Shown: piece after piece, positions 15,101-20,963 of the stretch
Numbering within the stretch: position 1 is the first letter of the stretch
How the letters are laid out: each line of letters opens with the position of its first letter
Assembly (NCBI GenBank): GCA_030615745.1
Contig: JAUWYR010000044.1
Span: 1-20,963 of the forward strand
DNA from: Candidatus Zixiibacteriota bacterium
GTDB taxonomy: Bacteria; Zixibacteria; MSB-5A5; SM23-73-2
DNA: 20,963 bases
Reading direction: 5' to 3'
The notes under the pieces: model-generated
What the model saw: the letters and a program-made list of their open reading frames with translations, nothing else
The model's database searches: none
What the model was told of the DNA's origin: nothing
Translations under genes and position numbers: made by a program

Positions 15101-18100
15101 AATATGGGTGTAATCCTTTCTTTGGTCCCTTGTGTCACTATACCTCCAATCATCGCCCGAAGGGTCATCGTAGTCAGGGAAACTCTCTTTTTCCTCAGAG
15201 TTAAACATTCCATCCAGTCCAGTGTCTTCATCTTCATCCAAAATCCCATCCCTCTGTCCAAGCCTCAATTTATCCTCTGTATCAAAATTTCCATCTGAAT
15301 CTATATCCTCGGAGATCTGACCCAGATCAATATGTAATTTTGCGCCATCCCCTCTCACCCATATCTCTAAAAATCTTGCTCTGGTCTGATCATAGTTTCC
15401 ATAAGAAAATGCCCTCATCACACCGTTGCAAGAGCTTTCAGGTTGATTTGGGTCAAATTTTCCTGTGGCGCTATCTATTGGTGAGTGAGATCTTTTTGGA
15501 AAGAAAACCATACTAAGCACATTGGTTCTATCCTCACCTCTGCGAGCCTCCTTATTAGGCCAGATCTCCTGAATTAGAACTTGCTCATAGGGATTATACC
15601 AATACATCCTTCCCCTCTGCCATAAAGAGGTATCCGGAAGGGAGGAGAGAGTCCAAACTCCTCTTCTTATGCTCAGATCTGTGTATTCCAATGCTCCCTC
15701 AAAATCGTCAATAAATGCTTTGTTTCTCACATTTGGATTAGGTAAAGAGCCCGCCATCTGAGCGTTTACTCTAATATTAGAAGGACTTTCGGCTTCAACT
15801 AAGGGGAGCGCATCCACTAATTGGGTCAAAATAGGTGGAGACAAAGAAAAGGAAAAATCGGTTCCCCAGACAAAATTCTTCACTGGCTCTTCACCCACCC
15901 TTGGCTTCTCATCCTGAGACCTTTCAGATTTATATAAAGCGATAGCACCAATTCTTGTGTTTTCACCAAGGCTATAATCTCCTTTTAAACCGAAAAGGCT
16001 TTTTTTCTCTGGCATGAAAAAAGGCTCATACTCAAAATCAACAGTGATCTGAGCATTTGGATCTAAAGCCTCATTTGTCAAAAATCTTATCTGACCAAGC
16101 TCGTAGTAAATATCATAATCTTCACCTTTTGTAAGCTTACGCCCATTTAAAGTAACAACCTCAGACCCCTCAATGATATTGGTCTGACCTAAAGAATACT
16201 CTGTTTTTCTTGTTGTTGACTCAACATATATATAATACTTGCTTGCCTGACTTATTTCTCTGTCGTTATTACTTGTATATATTTCTCTAACTTGAGGAGC
16301 AAGAGTATCCCCTGGTCCTGTGGTAAAGCTTCGGTCTGTTGCGAAGGGATGTCTATCAGGAAAGACCAAATATCCGCGCACAAAATCTATCTGGCGGATG
16401 TCCAGAATTCCATCTGCTCCAGGATTTCCTCTGGTATCTATTTGGTCTAAACCCAGAATCTCGATATATCTTTTCCCCTCTTGATAGTTTTTGTCCTCGT
16501 TAATTCTCTCCGCACCTTTAACCCCCTTATAAATATCTATGACCAGACCATCAGGATCAATGTTTCTTGTTCTCAAAGAGTAGACATTTCTCCACTCATA
16601 CTCCCAGGTGATATGCTTGGGCGAAGAGATAGATGGCTTTAAAAGCTTTAAAAGAAAAGATGTGTCCTGGTCTGTGCTTCCGGTGTTACGGTGCTCCAAG
16701 TTCCCAACTGTGTGAGTATCGCCATTAGCGCGCAGAACCTGGTAGTAGACAGCTAGGACATCATATTTACCAAGACTTGTGGATAATTGTATATATGGTA
16801 AAGTTGTCCCAATCAAGCCCGAACCTAATGTCAGTGTATCCTTTGTCCGATGCACAAAATATTGGTCAGATTCCAAGGGTTTAAATCTTTTATATTCGAA
16901 CTCCGCTCCACTTGTGTCGCACTCGCATTTTCCAAAAGTAGTGTCACAATTATCAGGGTTAACCACTGCCAAGCCATGGCGATAATCGGAGTTGGAATTA
17001 ATACTATTATTAGATACATAAACCGCGATATTGACAATGCTGTCTCCATCTTGAAAATCATTGGGCAACCATTTTATTTTTTCATATAAGTTCGGGTCGC
17101 ATAATGAAGGTTCATATAAGGATTGCTCGAAGCCCAAAAAATAGAAGGTCCTTGCAATGTAGTTATAATCTCTAATAGGGTCCATTTCTTTGGTCTCTGC
17201 ACCTGCTGCAAACTCAGACTTTTTTGTAGCCCCTTTCTCCTGGCTGGTTATCAAAGTCAAATCGAACCCTCCTATCTTTGCCTGAGCTTTTATACCAAAA
17301 AGTCCCTGGACCTTCTCGCTATAACCAACAAGTCCACTATTAATTGCTAAGCTCACGTTTCCTGCCTCGATACTTTGAATTATCTCATCCTCATCACCAG
17401 TGTATTTCAAATGTAATCTATTGGAAAGGTCGGTCTCCCTTTTAGAGTCCTGGTCTACCTGAACTGAGATTTTGCTACCTATGGTTCCTGAGATTGTAAA
17501 TTTAGATTGTTGCTCCATTTTAAGTGAGGGAAATTTAGTTTGCTTTGAGGTGGCTGTGCTTTTAATTCCCTCCTCCCAGGTGGAGGCGCCTGAGAACTCA
17601 ATTTTTCGATAGCCCGAAACCTTAAGCCCTGGTCCTCCTTCCCCTATTATTTTCGAGACCAAAGGTGGAAATTTAATAGGAATCTCAAACTCAAAAGGTC
17701 CACGAGATCTTCTCTGACCACCCTTTGTTGTAAAGGAATTCAGGTTTGACCCGAAGCTTGAATCAAGTTTAGTTTTACTATTTTCAAGAACGTATTTATC
17801 CAAATCCATGCTAAAATCAGAAATTGTGGAGAAAGAACCGATCTTTCCCTCTAAAAAGACTCTGCGATTATCATAGTCAATCCCTACACTTTTTGTAAAA
17901 GTGAACTTGGATTTGAGCAAGGGTAAAAATGGGTTTGATATAGATAAGCCTTTTTCTTTGGGGGGATTAAAAATAAACCAGCGCATCGATTTGACCGATA
18001 AATCGGTCCTTAAAGCCTGGGCTATTAAGGGGGTTTTAGCTAAAAAACAAACCGCTAAGGATAATGCAAAAATAAGTCTTTTAGCGGCTTTTAAACTTCG

Positions 18101-18115
18101 CCAAGAGTGAAGCAT
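12188..18115 (-). CDS. sprA: SprA-family type IX secretion translocon / gliding motility outer-membrane protein
   Basis: 1975 residues, the largest gene here. SprA (Sov) forms the giant 36-strand outer-membrane barrel through which type IX cargo leaves the cell; it is also needed for gliding in some Bacteroidota. The start MLHSWRSLKAAKRLIFALS gives a signal peptide to about residue 33-35. The N-terminal region has the repeated SprA-type segments (FEFEIPIKFPPLVSKIIGEG, KFTISGTIGSKISVQVDQDS, IIQSIEAGNVSLAINSGLVG). Near 935-1025 is an Asp/Gly-rich stretch with DSDGNFDTED and DTGLDGMFNSEE loops, plausible calcium sites. The rest alternates as beta strands and ends WIYFKF, a typical barrel C-terminus. 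Bacteroidota members are usually 2300-2500 residues, so this is a shorter form. No other secretion component is in the window. AGAGGTG precedes the ATG; an in-frame stop upstream fixes it. Confidence 0.92.
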   Translation of the reverse strand: MLHSWRSLKAAKRLIFALSLAVCFLAKTPLIAQALRTDLSVKSMRWFIFNPPKEKGLSISNPFLPLLKSKFTFTKSVGIDYDNRRVFLEGKIGSFSTISDFSMDLDKYVLENSKTKLDSSFGSNLNSFTTKGGQRRSRGPFEFEIPIKFPPLVSKIIGEGGPGLKVSGYRKIEFSGASTWEEGIKSTATSKQTKFPSLKMEQQSKFTISGTIGSKISVQVDQDSKRETDLSNRLHLKYTGDEDEIIQSIEAGNVSLAINSGLVGYSEKVQGLFGIKAQAKIGGFDLTLITSQEKGATKKSEFAAGAETKEMDPIRDYNYIARTFYFLGFEQSLYEPSLCDPNLYEKIKWLPNDFQDGDSIVNIAVYVSNNSINSNSDYRHGLAVVNPDNCDTTFGKCECDTSGAEFEYKRFKPLESDQYFVHRTKDTLTLGSGLIGTTLPYIQLSTSLGKYDVLAVYYQVLRANGDTHTVGNLEHRNTGSTDQDTSFLLKLLKPSISSPKHITWEYEWRNVYSLRTRNIDPDGLVIDIYKGVKGAERINEDKNYQEGKRYIEILGLDQIDTRGNPGADGILDIRQIDFVRGYLVFPDRHPFATDRSFTTGPGDTLAPQVREIYTSNNDREISQASKYYIYVESTTRKTEYSLGQTNIIEGSEVVTLNGRKLTKGEDYDIYYELGQIRFLTNEALDPNAQITVDFEYEPFFMPEKKSLFGLKGDYSLGENTRIGAIALYKSERSQDEKPRVGEEPVKNFVWGTDFSFSLSPPILTQLVDALPLVEAESPSNIRVNAQMAGSLPNPNVRNKAFIDDFEGALEYTDLSIRRGVWTLSSLPDTSLWQRGRMYWYNPYEQVLIQEIWPNKEARRGEDRTNVLSMVFFPKRSHSPIDSATGKFDPNQPESSCNGVMRAFSYGNYDQTRARFLEIWVRGDGAKLHIDLGQISEDIDSDGNFDTEDKLRLGQRDGILDEDEDTGLDGMFNSEEKESFPDYDDPSGDDWRYSDTRDQRKDYTHISGTEGNRDDPDRGRRPDTEDINYNGSLDQTNNYFEFTVDLSADTAIESKYVKGTYSNGWRLYRLPLDLPDSVAGSPDWNNIQFARMWISYSGHKDSCVIQLASIQLVGNRWEPLGVFKADSFADDSIETDESFEIYVINTHENLGYDPPPGVAGVLDRTTKVRAKEQSLVLRFENLKPNHMGIAERILRHKAENYTNYEKIKLWIHGPENISDLEFFFKMGTDSTNYYEYFSEVLPGWNEMEIDFDKITVLKLEMPEGSDTISQMPYRIRGNPTLSKVSYFAMGIINKDSNPAYGEIWVDELGVADVRKKPGFATQGSISFNLADLVTGGNISFSRYDSEFKSLTDMEKKGYISKDYRSSLGISGTISLHKFIPPSWQTSLPLSLSWSEDLSLPKFKTGSDIELPEQRRKDYQTKSVRKSIGFGPRFNKKTDNWFLKLTLKRLNINRITYQKTESTSPNVPVSWTENYGFGASYDLSPGKQISVKPFGWSTLFFIPKYFTQLQLSFLPKTFKVGGDVKGSKSYSLNSGGNITSKYNRDFIGNVNLSMNPLNNSNVNYSFNTTRDIRKDEDLKFSLSPKEAKLGIELRRSQNFKFDYSPQILGFLTNKFSFTSTYNEKTDPQKNYTLTVQNSNTRKFDFTLNLNKLFGSLKTEKGLFKPFNLFSGLMKKIDSPVFNHTRKTTSTVSGLFFRPSLAYQFGLTDKIGVPLISGSLEGIRDASSTNKSYSAKSGVSLYRGVKLSFSYFKQIGGASSSTTPTRKITQTFPDLTLRVSNVERIKLFQKFISTSSFSTSFSKKIDKEEEARTKSPIKKKTYLRFYPLVSLTLNWKNGINTTIKIDKTITEDKDLRQTGGSNTTTKNYETSYSLNTKYSFSAPYGLKIPLLKKIKFRSSVTLNLDISKKVSKEESAIPPHGFNTKNDQNTLTIQGNAGYSFSNQVNGGLKFTWIDYHDKKTDLKRHTRGLGIWIYFKF

Positions 18116-18180
18116 AAAGATTTACACCTCTTTTTCTTCTCCTTAGATATCCTCGATAGGCAACCTCCTTTGGTTAAACT

Positions 18181-19095
18181 TTAACTTAAGTAAATAACTT
18201 CTTCTTCTAAATCTACATTAAATTTTACTTTAACCTTCTTCTTTAAGATACGGGCTAATCTCTTTACCTCTTTGGCTTTTGCATTCTTAGAATTTATTAT
18301 TATATTGGCATGTTTTGAAAAAACTTTAGCATCTCCAACACTTAAATTTTTTGCGCCAACCTGGTCTAAAAGATAACCGGCTGAAAGGCTTTTATTTTTT
18401 ATATTTTTAAAGAAACATCCGGCAGATGCCTTATCATAGGGTATTGATTTTTTCCTTTTCGTCAGGTTCTCCGCAATTTTTTTAACGATTTTATCTTTTC
18501 CCCCTTTTTTAAGCTTGAAAACAGTCGATAGCAAAACATCCTTTGTTTTTCTCAATTTACTCTCTCTATAATCGAATTCAAAATATTCCTTTTCCACAAT
18601 CTCAATATTGCCAGAAGAAGTCAATATAACAGCTTCCTCCAAAAGCTCTCCTATAGATTTTCCAAATGCGCCTGCATTTCCAAAAACCGCACCACCTACT
18701 GTTCCAGGGATACCAGCACAAAACTCAAAGCCCTGAAGTGAGTTTTCCTTTGACAGATTCACCAGATCTTCTAACCAAGCTCCTGACAGGCAGGAAATCT
18801 TAGTGTCAATCACGTCTATTCTCCTACAGTCATTTTTAATCACCAGTCCTCTGAAACCTTCATCACTTACCAGAATATTACTCCCGTTTCCTAAAACAAA
18901 ATATGGCATATTAAGCTCTCTTGCAACTAAAACAGCATTGACCAACTCATCAATTCTTTCAGCTCTGAGGAAAAAGTCCGCTTCTCCTCCGATTTTAAAA
19001 GTGGTGTAAGGTGCTAAAACCTCCTTTTCCTTTAAGTTTTCGCCTAAGATACTTTTGAGTTCTTTCCGAATCTTTTTTGTTTTAGTATCAAGCAT
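18181..19095 (-). CDS. murB: UDP-N-acetylenolpyruvoylglucosamine reductase (MurB)
   Basis: FAD enzyme that uses NADPH to reduce UDP-GlcNAc-enolpyruvate to UDP-N-acetylmuramic acid, the second committed step of peptidoglycan synthesis. 304 residues, a short type II MurB. Motifs: YTTFKIGGEADFF (30-42), VLGNGSNILVSDEGF (67-81), GIPGTVGGAVFGNAGAFG (128-145), DYRESKLRK (176-183), SAGCFFKNI (224-232) and VDLEEEV near the end with the catalytic Glu. The proton-donor position normally Ser is Cys227 here. The ATG at 19095 has only a weak ribosome site, and a putative promoter lies close upstream. It is followed after 65 bases by sprA, so the cell-wall gene leads the run down to coaD. Confidence 0.95.
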   Translation of the reverse strand: MLDTKTKKIRKELKSILGENLKEKEVLAPYTTFKIGGEADFFLRAERIDELVNAVLVARELNMPYFVLGNGSNILVSDEGFRGLVIKNDCRRIDVIDTKISCLSGAWLEDLVNLSKENSLQGFEFCAGIPGTVGGAVFGNAGAFGKSIGELLEEAVILTSSGNIEIVEKEYFEFDYRESKLRKTKDVLLSTVFKLKKGGKDKIVKKIAENLTKRKKSIPYDKASAGCFFKNIKNKSLSAGYLLDQVGAKNLSVGDAKVFSKHANIIINSKNAKAKEVKRLARILKKKVKVKFNVDLEEEVIYLS

Positions 19096-19110
19096 TATTT
19101 CGCTCTATTT

Positions 19111-19138
19111 AAGATATAAAAAAATGAGAAAAAAGCAA
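19111..19138 (-). promoter_or_regulatory. Putative murB promoter
   Basis: Minus strand: TTGCTT (19138-19133), a 16-base spacer, TATCTT (19116-19111). The start site would be near 19104, leaving a leader of about nine bases before the ATG. The -35 box equals that proposed for larA. Confidence 0.4.
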
Positions 19139-19241
19139 GGGAAAAATGAAGGTTTTTTCTGTCTTTTTAAACCAGTAATGGGCAGGCTCGAATTGATTCA
19201 TCCTCTTTTTTGCACAGATAGAATATGTGTGTACATAGATC

Positions 19242-19313
19242 AGTAGCCCCATGTTGCCCTCAACGTGGGGTAAATAAAAAAAAAAACCCACCTTGCGGGC
19301 AAGGTGGGATTAC
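19242..19313 (-). repeat. Repeated terminator module, copy 2
   Basis: Same layout and largely the same sequence as 9557-9619. CCCCATGTTG (19247-19256) pairs with CAACGTGGGG (19261-19270) with one G-U, then an A-rich run, then the CCCACCTTG hairpin. Confidence 0.7.
19276..19308 (-). terminator. Rho-independent terminator between the TolC-family gene and murB
   Basis: Minus strand: CCCACCTTG (19308-19300), loop CCCG, CAAGGTGGG (19295-19287), then eleven T. It is a strong 9-base-pair stem with a long T tract, about 410 bases past the TolC-family stop and upstream of murB. Confidence 0.75.
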
Positions 19314-19339
19314 GATTTCTATGAAGATTCTATACAATC

Positions 19340-19386
19340 GGAGCTATAAAGGCTCCTCTACGCGTGGCAGAGGGTTTATCCCTCTG
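19340..19386. repeat. Two short hairpins with TATAAA/TTTAT loops
   Basis: GGAGC (19340-19344) pairs with GCTCC (19352-19356) across TATAAAG. CAGAGGG (19368-19374) pairs with CCCTCTG (19380-19386) across TTTAT. Confidence 0.5.
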
Positions 19387-19455
19387 TTAAATTTTAAGCC
19401 TCAGGAGTATAGTTTCGACACAACTAGTTAGCAAAAAGATTATTTTGCGTAAATG

Positions 19456-19500
19456 AGTATTTCGCAACCTGCCTGCCCGGCCAGGGAAGGTTGCGGCTAC
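19456..19500. repeat. Palindromic repeat with CCTGCCCGGCCAGG core, copy 2
   Basis: CGCAACCT (19463-19470) pairs with AGGTTGCG (19488-19495) around GCCTGCCCGGCCAGGGA. The core is shared with 5287-5338, as is the GTATTTC left flank, but the stem sequence is different and still fully paired. On the minus strand the unit begins GTAG. Confidence 0.75.
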
Positions 19501-19516
19501 CTATTAAATTTTTGGT

Positions 19517-19574
19517 GTTGTTGCTGCATTTTGAATGCAGCAAGGAATTGCCGAATTACAAATTCGGCAACAAC
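19517..19574. repeat. Composite double hairpin with shared outer stem
   Basis: TTGCTGCATT-TTG-AATGCAGCAA (19521-19543) and TTGCCGAATT-ACA-AATTCGGCAA (19548-19570) are two perfect 10-base-pair hairpins. GTTGTTGC (19517-19524) and GCAACAAC (19567-19574) can close an outer stem, giving a three-way junction like the unit at 9377-9425. Confidence 0.65.
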
Positions 19575-19592
19575 AAATCGGAAAATTAAGAA

Positions 19593-19611
19593 GCAAGGAT
19601 AAAGTCCTTGC
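19593..19611. repeat. 7-base-pair hairpin with TAAAG loop
   Basis: GCAAGGA (19593-19599), TAAAG, TCCTTGC (19605-19611). The minus strand starts TAGGCAAGG, close to the TGTAGGCACGG unit next to it. Confidence 0.5.
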
Positions 19612-19639
19612 CTATTATTATGGATGGAAACGAGAAAAA

Positions 19640-19662
19640 GCACGGATAAATCCGTGCCTACA
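19640..19662 (-). repeat. TGTAG leader plus 8-base-pair hairpin
   Basis: Minus strand TGTAGG (19662-19657), then GCACGGAT (19657-19650), TT, ATCCGTGC (19647-19640). The leader is shared with 9344 and 9451; the stem differs. Confidence 0.6.
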
Positions 19663-19664
19663 AA

Positions 19665-19727
19665 CCTACCACCTACAACCTATTACCTACAACCTATCAC
19701 CTATCACCTATTACCTACTACCTCCCA
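19665..19727. repeat. Heptamer tandem repeat CCTANNA, nine units
   Basis: Nine consecutive 7-base units: CCTACCA, CCTACAA, CCTATTA, CCTACAA, CCTATCA, CCTATCA, CCTATTA, CCTACTA, CCTCCCA. The last ones overlap the stop and final codons of the TolC-family gene. Confidence 0.85.
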
Positions 19728-20963
19728 ATAGCTTTATAATACTTCGCTTTGGCAATCAGATAATCTGTCAAAGCAGAAAGATAATTTGTCTGAGCTAAGG
19801 TTAAAGCAAGCTGGGTGTCCATCTCCTCTAAGCTGGTGAGCAAACCTTCTGCATACTGGATTTTGGCAATCTCCAAAGCTTTTTTTGCCTGATTGACATT
19901 TTCTTTTTGAGTAAGTATGTTCTCTTTAGCCAAATTTAAATCTGATATAGCCTGCCTCACCTCAAGCTTTATCCCTTCCTCCATCTGTTTTTGTAAAATA
20001 TCCAACTCAGCTAAATCTGATTTAGCTTGCTCGATTCTTGACCTTGTCGAAAACCCATCGAACAAAGGCATACTAACTGATAAACCAACTTTCCAGTCAT
20101 AATCCCATTCCTGCACACTGTAAAAAGGATTCATATATTGGAATGTTCCAAATCCTGCTAAGGTAGGTTTATTTGTTGCGCGCACAATATTCAAAGCCAC
20201 TGAGGCAACATTTTTTTGTAAATTAAAAGATGAAATCTCCGGTCTTTGCTTTAAAGCATAATCCTCAGCTTGAGAAAGATTAAGTTGAATCGGCTCAAAA
20301 GAAAGTTCGCCCTGAAGCTCAATCGGGGTTTTTAGGTCTATTCCTAAGAGATTTTTAAAAGCATTTGTTCCTAAATCCAACATATTTTTAGCCTGAATAA
20401 AAGGAGGATAAGCATTGGACAACTGAACCTTCGCCCTCAAAAGCTCAAATTCTGATGCCTGACCAGCATAAAATCTTGCCTCAACTGTTCTCAAATGTTC
20501 CTTTAGGTTATCTATTGCCTCCTCTCTGACCCTTATCAATTCCTTGGCTAAAAGTAGTTGATAGAAAGAAGTTGTTACCTCAAATTCTATCTGTTGCTTA
20601 GCTCTTTTATATTCCTGTTTAGAAGCTTTATGAGAAATAACTGATATATCATAACTATTTCTTATCTTACCCCAGGTAAATATGGGTTGGGTTAAGGATA
20701 AACCAAGATTATAGTTGTCGTTAAATCCTATCTCTACTTTTTCAGACATTTCAGGCGTTTCAATCTGAAAACTTGGGATAACACCAAACCTGGTGTAACT
20801 TCCCTCAAATGAAAGCCTTGGGAAAAAGCCTGAGCGTGCTTCATCTATCTGATATTGTGCTTTCTTGATTTTTTGTCTTGACTGAAGAAGGCTTTTGTTA
20901 TTCTCTTGTGCGAACTTTAAACTCTGCTTTAGAGTTAAAAAGAGTGTGTCTTTAACCTGTGCA
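19718..20963 (-). CDS. TolC-family outer-membrane efflux protein (partial, N-terminus outside window)
   Basis: Outer-membrane factor of tripartite efflux or type I secretion: a trimeric beta-barrel with a long periplasmic alpha-helical tunnel. The frame stays open from 20963 to the stop at 19718, about 415 residues, and sequence before the internal ATG at 20749 is family-like (LKQSLKFAQENNKSLLQSR, then ARSGFFPRLSFEGSYTRFG). Later pieces are LGLSLTQPIFTWGKIRNSYD, ARFYAGQASEFELLRAKVQL, VGLSVSMPLFDGFSTRSRIE, and the C-terminal helix pair with YAEGLLTSLEEMDTQLALT. The two halves repeat each other, as in TolC. The true start and signal peptide lie beyond the right edge. No inner-membrane pump or adaptor is visible. 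The last codons overlap a heptamer repeat. Confidence 0.92.
   Translation of the reverse strand, partial: AQVKDTLFLTLKQSLKFAQENNKSLLQSRQKIKKAQYQIDEARSGFFPRLSFEGSYTRFGVIPSFQIETPEMSEKVEIGFNDNYNLGLSLTQPIFTWGKIRNSYDISVISHKASKQEYKRAKQQIEFEVTTSFYQLLLAKELIRVREEAIDNLKEHLRTVEARFYAGQASEFELLRAKVQLSNAYPPFIQAKNMLDLGTNAFKNLLGIDLKTPIELQGELSFEPIQLNLSQAEDYALKQRPEISSFNLQKNVASVALNIVRATNKPTLAGFGTFQYMNPFYSVQEWDYDWKVGLSVSMPLFDGFSTRSRIEQAKSDLAELDILQKQMEEGIKLEVRQAISDLNLAKENILTQKENVNQAKKALEIAKIQYAEGLLTSLEEMDTQLALTLAQTNYLSALTDYLIAKAKYYKAIGR

Larger units (their letters stand above)
19096..19717. other. Second palindrome-rich intergenic region
   Basis: More than 600 bases between the TolC-family gene end and the murB start. 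No gene is seen. It carries a putative murB promoter, a terminator module, at least seven hairpins and a heptamer tandem repeat, listed separately. Confidence 0.7.

Noticed and set aside
15037-15298. Open frames on both strands inside sprA
   Set aside because: They are shadows of the Asp/Gly-rich part of SprA, whose own frame is continuous and family-like throughout.
19340-19662. CRISPR array
   Set aside because: The palindromes have different sequences and irregular spacing; there is no constant direct repeat and no cas gene.
19535-19798. 87-codon open frame over the heptamer repeat
   Set aside because: It reads through hairpins and the heptamer array into the antisense of the TolC-family gene; the repetitive Tyr/Leu/Pro product is an artefact.

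Overview
The window comes from an AT-rich bacterial chromosome. It encodes SprA (the outer-membrane translocon of type IX secretion), a lipoprotein glutaminyl cyclase, MurB and a TolC-type outer-membrane protein, so the cell has a Gram-negative envelope. It also holds archaeal-type genes: fructose-bisphosphate aldolase/phosphatase and archaemetzincin. This mix suggests an uncultured lineage in or near the FCB (Fibrobacteres-Chlorobi-Bacteroidetes) group; that placement is inference.

Layout. 15-1049 (+): MscS-family channel. 1295-2642 (+): two-gene cassette of a winged-helix-like protein and a HEPN-like/winged-helix protein, not recognised as a named system. 2692-2893 (-): small coiled-coil/membrane ORF broken by one base in an A9 run. 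3249-4757 (-): decayed remains of two tandem fructose-bisphosphate aldolase/phosphatase genes. 5023-5289 (-): archaemetzincin with its 5' half missing, cut exactly where a palindromic repeat lies. 5432-9333 (+): lactate module of larA (racemase), a Ldh_2-family NAD(P)-dependent dehydrogenase and a GlcD-type FAD dehydrogenase, with paired complementary-loop hairpins before the last gene. 9334-9825: convergent intergenic region full of palindromes. 9826-19095 (-): probable operon murB, sprA, glutaminyl cyclase lipoprotein, comEA-like, rsmD, coaD. 19096-19717: a second palindrome-rich region ending in a heptamer tandem repeat. 19718-20963 (-): TolC-family gene running off the right edge.

How the genes fit together. 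The lactate module can interconvert D- and L-lactate and oxidise lactate by NAD-linked and FAD-linked routes. SprA next to a glutaminyl cyclase fits the pyroglutamate modification of exported proteins known in Bacteroidota. The most unusual feature is the DNA between genes: more than a dozen palindromes share short leaders or cores while their stems differ and remain paired. Two hairpins share one 15-base core, and one of them sits at the broken end of the archaemetzincin gene.
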